A stretch of DNA of 64,000 nt, from the NCBI GenBank assembly GCA_022579005.1, contig MU401656.1:1-64000 (forward strand), read 5' to 3'. The DNA comes from Poronia punctata. Lineage: Eukaryota > Ascomycota > Sordariomycetes > Xylariales > Xylariaceae. The notes under the pieces were generated by a model that had not been told where the DNA came from, searched no databases, and saw only the letters and a program-made list of their open reading frames with translations. Positions 1 to 10,796 of the stretch are shown piece after piece (positions within the stretch are counted from its first letter, which is position 1; the number at the start of each line of letters is the position of its first letter). The position numbers were made by a program, and so were the translations under genes.

Positions 1-555
1 ATATGTTATTTACAAGTTACTAATCTAGGAGGTACATGCTAAGGCGCTGTACCATGGAAACATGTAAAGGGAGGGGGCTAATGCGCACTAAGTGGGGAAA
101 CTCCTTGGATGTAGGAATTTTTCAAGGTAGACGTAGGTGGGCTACTATATAGATACATGACATAGCTATAACGGGTAGATATCCTCTAGGATATGACAGA
201 AACCCTAGGCGGCTACCATCTACCAGTTACCGAAAGTTCAATGCAACCTCAACTATAATCCGAACAAATAGGCCGAGCTTATTTACCTTCCCACAACTAA
301 GCAATCTTTAAGTGCCGAGAGGTTTTGCCCATCCCAGTAATGGTCAAAATGTCCAGACACTCTTCGGGATCTTGTTGCCTTACAGGGTAGGACAAACCTT
401 CATAGGCCATACGGTCAACCCTACCATATGTTCTAATCCTAGCATTTCTCTCTTGACCATATCGACGTTCGCGCACCAATCGAATTTCTCGCCTAAACTA
501 AGGTATCTAGGTAGTTAGAAGGCTCCACCTACCTACCTATGTAAGGCGTCTGACG
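1..555. other. Upstream region of the PKS-NRPS relic
   Basis: No gene is supported here; the two short opposing reading frames at 297-518 show no recognisable domain. A TATA-like CTATATAG sits at 144-151, about 400 bp before the PKS start, which is far for a core promoter. A run of CTACC units (about 524-540), common in fungal non-coding DNA, lies just upstream of the start codon. Confidence 0.5.
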
Positions 556-1983
556 ATGTATACTTCTTCACAAGACCCGGTGGCCATCATAGGCACGGCT
601 TGCAGGTTGCCTGGAGGCGCGACATCCCCGTCCAAGCTCTGGTCGCTCCTCTGCGAGCCTCGAGACCTGTCCCGACGCATCCCTAAAGATAGGTTTGATC
701 CTGGTGGCTTTTATCACCCAGATACGGCTCATCATGGTACCACCAATGTGACCAACGCCTACCTTTTGGAGGAGGACCATCGGCAGTTCGATTCCCAATT
801 TTTTCAGATCAATTCAGCTGAAGCAGATTGTATGGATCCGCAACAACGAATCTTGCTTGAAACCGTATACGAGGCCATAGAGCCAGCTGGACTAAGTCTG
901 CAGGATTTGCGGGGGACTGACACCGCCGTCTTTGTCGGAGCGATGAGCTCCGATTACACCGATATAATCTTGAGAGATGCCTGCTCATTACCAACTTATA
1001 CTTCCACCGGTACGGCTCGAAGTATGCTCTCTTCACGTATATCTTATACGTTTGACTGGCGCGGGCCATCGACGACCATTGATACAGCTTGCTCCTCGAG
1101 TCTTGTAGCCCTTCACGAAGCAGTCCAAGCTCTGCGCACAGGTGTCTCTCGGGTCGCCGTGGCATCGGGAGCGAACATCATCCTTGGCCCAGAAGCCTAC
1201 ATTGCCGGCTCCAATTTAAGCATGCTTTCGCCAACCGGTTAGAGCCGCATGTGGGACAATTCGGCTGATGGGTACGCGAGGGGGGACGGCTTTGTTTCCG
1301 TAGTGGTGAAGAGACTTGCGGATGCCCTGGCAGATGGTGACGACATTGAAGGCGTGATCCGAGGGTCAGGAGTCAACCAGGATGGGCGAACAAAAGGCAT
1401 AACTGTTCCGAGCAGCGAAAGCCAGGAAGCTCTCATGCGTCGAGTATACCGGGACGCCGGGCTGGACCTAGAAAAAGACGTGCATCGCTGCCAATATTTT
1501 GAAGCCCATGGAACAGGGACGCCTGTGGGTGATCCCATCGAGGCATCGGCTATTTACAACACTTTTTTTGCTAAAGAGGGCGGTTCAAACCACGTTCCCT
1601 TGTTCGTTGGATCCGTGAAAACAGTCGTAGGCCACACTGAGGGTGCTGCTGGTTTGGCTGGGGTATTAAAGATGCTCCTTGCTCTGAAGAAAGGACTCAT
1701 CCCGCCTAATCTCCACCTCCAGCACCTAAACCCTCAAATACAGCCGTATTCCAAAGCTCTAAAGGTCCCCACGCTTCTCGAGCCCTGGCCTGTCCCGCCT
1801 AGCGGCGCCCCAAGACGAGCCAGCGTCCACAGCTTTGGATTTGGAGGAACGAACGCGCACGTCATAATCGAGAGTCCCCCAGGAAGTTCACCTGCCACGT
1901 CAAGTGAGGACTATATACTTGGTCTGCTGCCTTTCACATTTTCCGCCACTACAGACGCGGCATTGAGGCGGACTCTCGCTGCT
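556..1983 (+). other. KS (ketosynthase) segment of the PKS-NRPS relic
   Basis: This segment encodes the chain-elongating ketosynthase. The N-terminal [15 protein letters not shown] motif follows directly on the ATG at 556, which supports that start. The active-site Cys is in DTACSSSL (about 1081-1105), the first His in [12 protein letters not shown] (about 1501-1536) and the second in GHTEGAAG (about 1630-1655); [10 protein letters not shown] closes the domain near 1870. All three catalytic residues survive. A TAG at 1240-1242 interrupts it between LSPTG and SRMWD in an otherwise continuous frame, and a second TAG at 1984-1986 ends the KS-AT linker frame. Confidence 0.92.
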
Positions 1984-2211
1984 TAGTCGAGACACTTTGG
2001 TTCATTTCCCAATCATATCAGTCTCCGTGACCTATCATATACTTTAAGCTGTCGAAGAACTGCGAATCCGTACAAAGTGGCGATAGCGGCCCGCTCTTGG
2101 GACTCCCTGATCAGCCAGATGACGGAAATAGTTAGCAGCAAAAGTGAAATCGGAATTCAATCGACTGGACGCGAGCGATCGGGCGGAATACTCGGGATCT
2201 TCACGGGACAG

Positions 2212-2264
2212 GTAAAATTTCTCTGGTGCCATTGTTAAGGGAGCGTAGATGCTGACTTTGCTAG
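2212..2264 (+). other. Intron 1 of the PKS-NRPS relic (53 nt)
   Basis: The donor GTAAAA directly follows the codons for FTGQ and the acceptor GCTAG precedes codons for GAQW, so removal restores the canonical FTGQGAQW start of the acyltransferase. A branch-like GCTGAC lies at 2251-2256. Phase 0. Confidence 0.75.
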
Positions 2265-4633
2265 GGAGCACAATGGGTAAGTAGGCATGGGTAGAGAATT
2301 AGTTCTCTCCAATCCCCTGGTCTCACTCATCGTGGCTAGATAGATTAGACGGGTACCTACAAGAGCTACCGCCGAATGAGAGACCGAGTTGGTTACTTAA
2401 AGACGAGCTGTTGGCCGATAACCAGTCATCACGATTGTACTTGGCCGAATTTTCACAGCCTCTATGTACTGCAGTCCAGCTGATTCTCGTGGACCTCCTG
2501 CACGTGGCCAACATCACGTTCGCTGCCGTCGTTGGACATTCTTCTGGAGAAATAGCAGCCGCATATGCTGCCGGCTATATCTCAGACAGCGATGCTATTT
2601 ACATCTCATATTTTCGTGGCTTTTATTCTCATCTGGCAAGAGGAGGCAATGACGAGAGTGGCGCAATGATGGCGGTTGGTACTGACATGGCTGATGCCGA
2701 AGACTTGTGCGCCTTTCCCGAATTACAGGGTCGGCTAACAGTGGCTGCTGTCAACTCCAGCACCAGTGTTACCCTCTCGGGGGACGAAGACGCCGTGATG
2801 CTTGCCAAAATGGCCTTTGAAGACGAAGGAAAGTTCACCCGGATGCTAAAGTTTGACAAAGCATATCATTCCCATCACATGCTTCCCTGTTCCGATCGTT
2901 ATGTCTCTGCACTGGCCGCCCATATCAAGCCGCATTCCTACAACCGTAACATAGGGGCAACCGGGTACTCCTCCGTTTACCAATCGGGCCCATCTGCCCA
3001 GAACCTGGAGTCATATGACTCTACGTACTGGAATCTGAATATGGTCCTTCCCGTCCTATTTTCCCAGGCCGTCTCCCGTTCTATTGGTGGAAACGCTCGT
3101 CCGACAGTAGTGATAGAAATAGGACCTCACCTGGCGCTGAAGGAGCCAGTGTTGCAAACAATGAAATATGGCGGTATCGAGGGTATTCCATATATATCCA
3201 TGCTTCGGAGGGGCCATGACAGCCTAGAAACCGTGTCCGGTGCTTTAGGCGCTATCTGGGCTCATGCTGGGGAGTCCTCGGTCAACTTTAGGAACATTGT
3301 TACGATGAGTTCACGGAAGCCAACCCTAGTCAAAAGTTTGCCAACATATCCTTGGGATCGTCAAAGGGTTCATTGGTATGAATCACAGAGTTCCAAAGCT
3401 TTCAGGCAGAACAGCTCGCCTCCTCACGTACTGCTTGGGGCCAGGTTACCGGAGAGTTCTAGCCATGAACTACGCTGGCGGAATATGCTGTCTCCGCGAG
3501 AAGTCCCTTGGTTAGAACACCACAAGCTCCAAGGAGAGGTGGTATTTCCAGCGGCAGGCTACGTGTCTATGGCGATTGAGGCATCCATGTGCACGAAGAG
3601 AACTATGCCGGTGCAGTCAGTGGAAGTACAAGATTTAGTCATCGAGCGCCCGATGACCTTTGAGAATACCGAGACTACAGTGGAAAAACTGGTTACCCTG
3701 ACGGGCGTACAAGAAAAGATCCATGATGGAATGATCGAAGCCCAGTTTCACTGTTATACTACAACGGCCAAGAACGCTATAGGGATGATTATCACGGCTC
3801 GAGGTAGGGTTCGACTGAATCTCGGCGATGCATCCTGATCTGTCCTCCCGTATCAGACGCCTGAGATCTTCCCCATGGTCGATGCAGATAGCAATAGACT
3901 CTATGGCTCGCTGCGGCATCTGGGTTATGGATACACCGGGCCATTCCAAGGACTTTCGGCTATCAAAAGACGCTTCGGTGCATCCAGGGCCGTACTCGCC
4001 AAACCAGATCGCTTCGAGTACGATAATCCGCCTCTTCTCGTGCCGCCAACACTACTTGATTGTGCTTTCCAAAGTATTTTCGTGGCCTATGGTCATCCTG
4101 GAGATGGTATGATTAGGACGCTACATGTTCCCAATTCTATTCGCAAAATAATTGTCAATACCGACTTGATGCGGAAAGCTTGGTCGCAAAACTCCCAATT
4201 CTCGCTTGAGGGCGTCCTAACTCCGAGCCCTACAACCCCTGTCCACGGCGATATTATGATTTATGCATCTGAACCGGGTGAACCGAGCCGAGGCATTATT
4301 TCGGTAGAAGGGTTATGCGCCGTGCCCGTGCCTGGCGAATTGGATCCTGATGACCGAAAACTGTTCCAGGACGTATTATGGGGCTCTTACGAGCCCAATG
4401 TCCAGTTCCCTGTGCCAGACAGTCCTGAGCAGGCCATTGGAACTATTGCGACTCGGATTTCCTTCCGATATCCCCGCCTCAATATTTTGGAGGTTTCTCT
4501 CGAAGCCTACCCCATCGCAGATTCTATCGCGGAGCGCCTAAAAGACTGTTATCAGTCTTATATCATGGTTCGACCGCCACAGTTTGTGGACAAGGACAAC
4601 ACGCTTTCCGATAGCATAGCCGGATTCGAACTT
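2265..4633 (+). other. AT-DH-N-terminal MT segment of the PKS-NRPS relic
   Basis: The acyltransferase has its nucleophile Ser in GHSSGEIAAAY (about 2533-2565) and the YHSHHM box near 2866, the pattern of malonyl-selecting fungal ATs. The dehydratase follows, with its His in HHKLQGEVVFPAAGY (about 3517) and its Asp in LLDCAFQ (about 4057), so both dehydratase residues remain. Two frame changes near 2280 and 2330 lie at the AT start, and a TGA at 3836-3838 interrupts the DH within one continuous frame. The segment ends in the methyltransferase, where RYPRLNILEV is recognisable but the glycine-rich SAM loop expected right after it is absent. Confidence 0.88.
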
Positions 4634-4636
4634 TAG

Positions 4637-6696
4637 TTGCCGACTTGGAGAGCGAGTCATTCTTGCATGGGTTGTCGTCTCAGGATCATGGGATAGTCAT
4701 CGTTAGTAGGATCGATCGTCTGCTGGATGTTGACCGAAATGCGTTGAGCAAGCTGCACATGTTAATGAAGCCTGGGGGCTATCTCTTAACAACGATACCG
4801 GCCAACGAACAAGTAAAAGCCCATGCACATGCTGAGCCTGTGGAGTATAAGGAATTCTTCGAATATATTTTGCGAGGCGAGTCTTTTAGTGGGATAGACA
4901 GCGCTATGGACCTTCAGAATCTTCATGTTGTGTGCTCGCAAGCAGTCGACCATCGTATCCTCGCCCTGCGTGATCCTCTTACCTCCACACCTGCCACACG
5001 GCTTGCGAATACTCTCTACATCCTTTACGACAATATGGATTCGTGCGCCCAACTTGTCGCCGAACTGAAAAGTCTCACATGGCGGTGGTTTGATGACGTG
5101 GTTACCGTCGGTGGATTGACTGCCCAGGGTGCTGCTCAGGTACCCGGGCAGGCGGTGATACTCAGCTTGTTAGATCTACGAAGCCCTCTACTGAAGAATA
5201 TCGCAAGTGATACTCTGGAGGCGCTCAAAGCTCTTCTTGGCGGATCTCGGACCATTCTTTGAGTGACAAGAGGTTGTAACGGGCCCGACCCCTACGCAAA
5301 TCTGATTGTCGGCTTCGGTAGAACATTACTGCTAGAAAATCCCTAACTCCGTTTAACTTTCCTCGATGTCTATCCCGAGATATCCATCACGGCCGATTGC
5401 TTAGCTACTTCGCTATTGCGGCTACGTCTAGCACAAGAGCATGAGATAGATAGGGATAGCCCCTCGGACAACATTCTCTGGTCGATGGAGCTTGAAATAG
5501 CTTTAAGTAAGAATGGGGTGCTCATGATTCCGCGGATAGTTCCTAGTCGGGAACGCAATGACCGATAAAACAGTGACCAGCGAGAAGTCAAAACAGAGAT
5601 ACAAGGTGATAGTGTCATTCTCGATGCTGCTATCCGGGAAGACAGTTCTACCTACACCTTGGCTGCAAAGGCAAAATGGAATATTTTTTGTCGTTCGCCA
5701 AATGAGAATGTTGTCGACATATCGGTCCGATATTCGTCTCTTCTCGCTTTCTGTACTAAACAGAACGAGTATTCCTACCTCGTCCTTGGACACGGCGTAA
5801 AAACGGGACTGCGCGTTATTACGGTATCAGACGTGCAGTCATCCCATGTTCGTGTCCCTGAAGACTGGTGTGTCAAGGTCCCCGAGACTCTGCCGCACGA
5901 CTTAGAGCCCCAACTTTTGTCTGAGATTATCTGGGACCTTTTCGCCTCTACCCTGTTGCCTGAGGTGTCTAGTAGCGACGTTATCCTACTTCACCAGCCG
6001 CCCCCTTCCTTCTACCCATACTATCCATAGAACACCTGGAGGGGATAACCTTGCGATCCATGCTACCACAAGCGCCCCTGCCGAAGTAACGACGTCACAT
6101 GGTTAGTTTCCCTGCTGGCATATCCATCCAAACTCGACTCTAAGGTCCATCAAATCTACGCTACCCAAAGATATCTCGGTCTTTGTCTCTCCTATCCCCT
6201 TCCCTGCGCTCAGATCTCGCGAACTCCAAGCTCGTGTCGTATCCTGCTTGCCAAATTGTCGAAAACATGTTTCTTCGGCCATGATCTGTCGTCATACAAC
6301 TTCAGTATTATCCTCACATACACCACCGGTAATGGTTAGGCGACTCCGAAGCAATTCCTGGTGTTGGGCCTCCCTGGTCTCAGATTCTGCCGATGTAATA
6401 GGCGTGGCCGATCTAGGAGGAGCTGATCCATCACCATCGATGGGTTCCATCGTGGATTGGACGTCCCCTCGGAATATTCATGCTATCCTCCGCCCTATAG
6501 ACGAAACTATTGTCTTCTCTCCCGATAGGACGTATCTGCTCGCTGGCTTGGCCGGAGATCTTGGACAGTCACTGACTACGTGGATGATAGACCATGGAGC
6601 TAGATATATTGTCTTAACCAGCCGACACCCTCGCATTCGGAACGATTGGCTTGAAAGTATGGGGCGTCGAGGCGCTGTGGTAAGAACATATTCTAG
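4637..6696 (+). other. C-terminal MT, linker and N-terminal KR segment of the relic
   Basis: The MT tail is marked by LLMKPGGYLL-like codons near 4765-4790. The linker and structural KR half run in one frame from about 4640 to 6027 through three stop codons (5260 within an ILW-VTRG context, 5344, 5566), then change frame near 6040 and pass another stop at 6104. The frame from 6248 contains the NADPH-binding loop of the ketoreductase, TYLLAGLAGDLG, at about 6530-6565. This is the most damaged part of the gene. No ER fold is present between MT and KR. Confidence 0.82.
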
Positions 6697-6750
6697 GTAA
6701 GGAACCCACATTATAGCGCGAGGAAGAATCACACTAATCTTCCGCGTCAG
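6697..6750 (+). other. Intron 2 of the PKS-NRPS relic (54 nt), inside KR
   Basis: The donor GTAAGG and acceptor CGTCAG flank a perfect in-frame junction between RTYS and DVTDYPSL, with a branch-like ACTAAT at 6732-6737. Because splicing joins the two KR halves in frame, this is a genuine surviving intron and not another break. Confidence 0.88.
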
Positions 6751-7454
6751 TGATGTCACGGATTACCCATCGTTACAGATGCTGAAGCTGAGGATATCAG
6801 AGGATATGCCGCCTATTAAAGGGGTTGCCAGTGGTGCAATGGTGCTGAGGGACACGCCCGTCACCTCGATCACCGTTGAGGGAATGGAGGGAGTATTGGC
6901 ACCAAAGGTTAAAGGGAGTCTTAACCTACACGAACTTTTCATTAACGACGATCTGGATTTCTTCGTCCTATTCTCTTCTGTTGCCGCCGTTGTTGGTAAC
7001 AGGGGACAGGCGAGCTACTCTGCCGCCAACGCCTTCATGTCGAGCCTAGTGGCGCAGCGCCGAGAGCGAAACCTGGCTGGTTCCGTTATTCATATCGGGG
7101 CAGTAGTCGGAAACGGTTATCTCACCCGTCAAGTCAGCCAAACCATACAGGACTACCTCCTGAACTCTGGATATCTATGGATGTCAGAGAGGGACTTTTA
7201 CCAAGTTTTTGCCGAGGGTGTGATGGCTAGCCCACCAGGGCAGGACAGCAACGGCTTTGAAGTGATGAGTGGACTCAATCTACGAGCTGGACAAGATTCC
7301 GATTATGTTTGGGCCGATAATCCCAAGTTTCAGCACTGCTTGAGTATTCAAAGGTCGATTTTACCATCTCTGGACAGTGCTGAGGCACCCATCTGTCTCA
7401 AAGACGCTCTGGCAGGAGCATCGAGTTTGGATGAAATCCACAGCAGTCTTGCAG
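6751..7454 (+). other. C-terminal KR segment of the relic
   Basis: The catalytic half of the ketoreductase is open. It contains FFVLFSSVAAVVGNRGQASYSAANAF (about 6958-7035; quoted only as landmarks: Ser in LFSSV, Tyr in ASYSAAN). The SDR-type Ser and Tyr are therefore present and nothing in this exon predicts loss of activity. Confidence 0.85.
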
Positions 7455-7530
7455 GTTAGTTACACTCGACCGTGAAACCCGCCACACTCGCCCGAAATAT
7501 GCTAACACACACCTCGCTGGTTGTTGTTAG
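7455..7530 (+). other. Intron 3 of the PKS-NRPS relic (76 nt), before ACP
   Basis: The donor GTTAGT follows the LA codons at 7454, the acceptor TTGTTAG ends at 7530, and a branch-like GCTAAC lies at 7501-7506. The junction is phase 1 and leads directly into the ACP frame (AFVQKLRTLL). Confidence 0.88.
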
Positions 7531-9252
7531 ACGCGTTCGTACAAAAGCTTAGGACATTGCTTCTGTTAAATCCTGACATACCCATCCTTGAAAGTTCTAC
7601 TGATGAGCTAGGCATCGATTCGCTTATCGCCGCAAGCCTTCGAATGTGGTTCAGCACTGAATTAGACGTCGATATCCCCATCATGAGAATCCTAGGGGGT
7701 AACACGGTCACAGAGCTTGTTGAATACGCCGCCTCGAAGATCGAATCAGCGAATGCGAATGCGTCCGGCGCAGATCACCTAGCTATGTCAGATACTAGCA
7801 AGGGGCCCTCTCGGTCGTCGGATTCTGTAACCGACATGCCGCCTGTACCGAGTCCGGTCAGCAGCCCTGACCCTGATGTCAACCCATCGGATACGCAAAT
7901 GATCGAACTACAGGGTGGAAACCTGGCGAGAAAGGTCCCTCAGTCCTTTGCACAAGCGAGGTTCTGGTTTCTACAGTCGTTGCTCGATGATAAAACAACC
8001 TCGAATGTTACATGTCTCCTATCTATTACCGGCGCACTTCGAACAGCTGACCTCGATGGTGCAGTGAAGATGGTTGGAGAACGCCACGAGGCCTTGAGGA
8101 CGAGGTTCTTTGAAGAGAGTGGCATACAGTGGCAAGGCGTCATGAAGACCTCTCTCCTCGAACTCGAACTGGGGACGCTGACTGACGACGACGATCTGGA
8201 TAAACACTATACAGCAATAAAAGAGCGTTGCTTCGACCTCGAGAAAGGAGAGACAATGAGGATCTTGCTTCTCACCGTATCTTCAGAGTTCCATTACCTT
8301 GTAGTATCCTATCATCACATCATCATGGACGGTACGAGTTTTATCGTGTTACTTTCAGAACTGGCCGATCTTTATGCTGGAAAGACCCCGCCAAAGGTCG
8401 GTGCTCAATATCCAGAGTATTCGACAATACAGCGTGAGAACCTGTTACGAGGCCACTTCAAGGATCATATCGAATACTGGAGAAACGAATACCGGGAGAT
8501 ACCGGCGCCCCTGGCAATACTGCCCATGTCTCAGGCTACAGCACGGGAACCAATGGCAGATTATGACTTCCACAGTGCCGATACTGTGGTAAGTAGTCGC
8601 CTTCAAGGCCACATACTGGAATTGTGCCGGAAAGAGAAGAGCACGGCTTTTCACTTCTACGTCGCAATATTCAAGGTCATGCTCACCCGTCTAAGCGAGG
8701 CTGAGGATTTATCGATTGGCATTTCACATGCAGGCAGGACGGATGAAACGGTCGGTAGTATCGGAAAATATCTCAATCTTTTGCCTCTCCGCTTGCGCTC
8801 GCCAAAGTCGGCCAGCTTTTCGGAATCGCTTAGCGAAGTCAAGAAACAAGCCAACGCTGCTACAAGCAACTCGGCAGTACCCATTGACGTCTTGTTCTCG
8901 GAGCTGGACATTCCCAGACACACAAGGCATAGCCCCTTATTCCAAGCCTTTGTCAACTATCGAAGAGTCAACGAGGCACAAAAGTTTGACAATTGCACCA
9001 TCAGGGGCGAGAGGTACACGATAGGACGGATAGGCTACGACGTTTCGCTCGATGTCATTGACGATGCCCTCGGCAACTGTTCCCTCATCTTGATGGTCCA
9101 AAAGAGTCTTTATGCCCAAGAAGACGCGACGACGCTGTTGTGTAGCTTGCTGAAGCTAGCGGATGTTTTTAGTCAGGATGCTTCCCTGCCGGTAGGGATG
9201 GCCCCGTTGTATGATAATGGGATGGTTGAGGAAGCTTTGGGGATGGGCAGAG
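7531..9252 (+). other. ACP and C (condensation) domain segment of the relic
   Basis: This is an undamaged exon. The ACP carries the phosphopantetheine Ser in ELGIDSLIAASLR (about 7608-7645). After a Ser/Pro-rich linker (about 7790-7890) the condensation domain begins with KVPQSFAQARFWFLQ (about 7932) and has its HHxxxDG active site as HHIIMDG (about 8314-8334). It would join the polyketide to the aminoacyl-T domain by amide formation. Confidence 0.9.
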
Positions 9253-9314
9253 GTCAGTCGCTTCTCGCTAAACATGTGTTGTTGAAATTTGAACGCAGCA
9301 ACGTAACAATGCAG
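9253..9314 (+). other. Intron 4 of the PKS-NRPS relic (62 nt), C-A linker
   Basis: The donor GTCAGT follows GMGR codons and the acceptor AATGCAG ends at 9314, with CGTAAC at 9302-9307 and GCTAAAC at 9268 as branch candidates. Splicing restores the frame into the C-A linker, apart from the TGA at 9323-9325. Confidence 0.65.
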
Positions 9315-10796
9315 CGCTTTACTGACACAGTTACATACTTTATCCCGGGATACCTTTCGATCCACAGTGGGACACTATAATCCATGCTCTAAATCATCTG
9401 TCGCAGGTCGACCCATCGCGGGTGGCCCTCAAAGATGGGTTAGGATACATTCTTTCCCGTGAGAGATTGTGTTCTGAGATTAACCGCATAGCGTGGGGCC
9501 TTCCTCGCGTCTCTGCGATTCTGAAAGAGTCGGGTGCTTCCGTCGTGTTGGTCCATTCCGAAACGAGAGACTATATCCGCTCTCTCGGCGCTGATGATAC
9601 TGTCCACTTCCTGGACATCGATGCCCTTCAAACGCAGGATGGACGAGGACCCATACCTAATCGCGCTAAAGGGGATTCTACTGGAGTCATCTTGTATACG
9701 AGCGGGTCTACTGGAGTGCCCAAAGGCATCGGCCTGTCCCACCGCTCTATTCAGATGCATATGGAGGGTTGCATTTCTCAATGGGGCCTTGATGAAGAGG
9801 TCGTGTTGCAGCGGAGCGCCTTCAGCTTCGACTTCTCCATATTTCAGATATACCTGGCGCTTCTGACAGGTGGGATGTGCTACGTTGTCCCCAAAGAGGC
9901 TAGGGGGGACGGTCTCTTGATTGCTAAGCTCATCAGCGGAGAGGGAATCACAGTGACAGGTGGTGTCCCGACAGAGTGCCTTACGTGGCTTCAGCATAGC
10001 GAATATGCCAACTGGAGAGCGTCGAAGTACAAGATGATGGTATGCGGGGGCGAGGTGTATATTCCTACGCTTGTCCGGGCGTTGCGACGAGTCGGGAGAA
10101 ACAACCTGACGGCGATGAATATATATGGTCCGTCGGAAGTGACGATAGCTGCCACTGCATTCGAGGTCAAGTATGACCTATGCCGGGAGGATGTTGAGGC
10201 CCCTATACCGATCGGCTTTGCACTTCCAAACTATTCGATTGCCATCTTGGACGATGATCTAAGGCCTGTAACTGTCGGTGTACACGGGCAGATTGCAATT
10301 TTAGGACCGATTAGTAAGGGGGGTACGTCAATGGGAGCACAGTAGATGGCCAGAGATTTGTGGACTCTACGTTCGTGTCGAGGGGAGCCGCGGGTCAACA
10401 AATGCATCTTACTGGTGATCGTGGTCGGTTTCGTCGCTCGGATGGGGCACTGCTATTTGAAGGTCGGATCGCCCATGACACTCAAGTTAAACTTCGAGGA
10501 GTCAGGATCGATTTACAAGACGTTGAATCGGCCATCGTCTCTGTAGTGAAGGGCTCCATCATTAGCGCAGCCGGTTCTGTTCGTGGAAGGGACGGGAAGT
10601 TTCTCGTGGCTCACGTCGTTACCAAGCTGCCGGCCAGTGAGTCCGGCTACACTTTAATAGGCGAAGAGGAGAAAATAACTGCCTTTGACGAATTGCTGCA
10701 GAGCTTACCCCTTCCCCCTACCATGCGACCGGCCGTCGTGATACCCCTTGATGCAATGCTATTGACGTCTTCGGAAAGGTTGATAGGCGGGCAATA
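9315..10796 (+). other. A (adenylation) domain segment of the relic
   Basis: This would activate one amino acid. Core motifs A3 (YTSGSTGVPKG, about 9694), A4 with Asp in FDFSIFQIY (about 9829), A5 (NIYGPSE, about 10118), A7 (LTGDRGRF, about 10413), A8 (VKLRGVRIDL, about 10488) and the A10-like Lys (GKVDRRA, about 10772) are readable. The region between RIAWGL and PRVSAIL (about 9490-9510) lacks the roughly 45 residues of motifs A1-A2, and frames change near 10335 and 10775. The retained Asp at the start of the specificity pocket suggests an alpha-amino acid, but I do not call the substrate. Confidence 0.87.

Noticed and set aside
6697..7530. Interruptions at 6697-6750 and 7455-7530 as further frameshifts of the PKS-NRPS
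   Set aside because: Both have GT...AG ends, branch-like sites and perfect in-frame junctions within conserved KR and ACP sequence, so they are introns.
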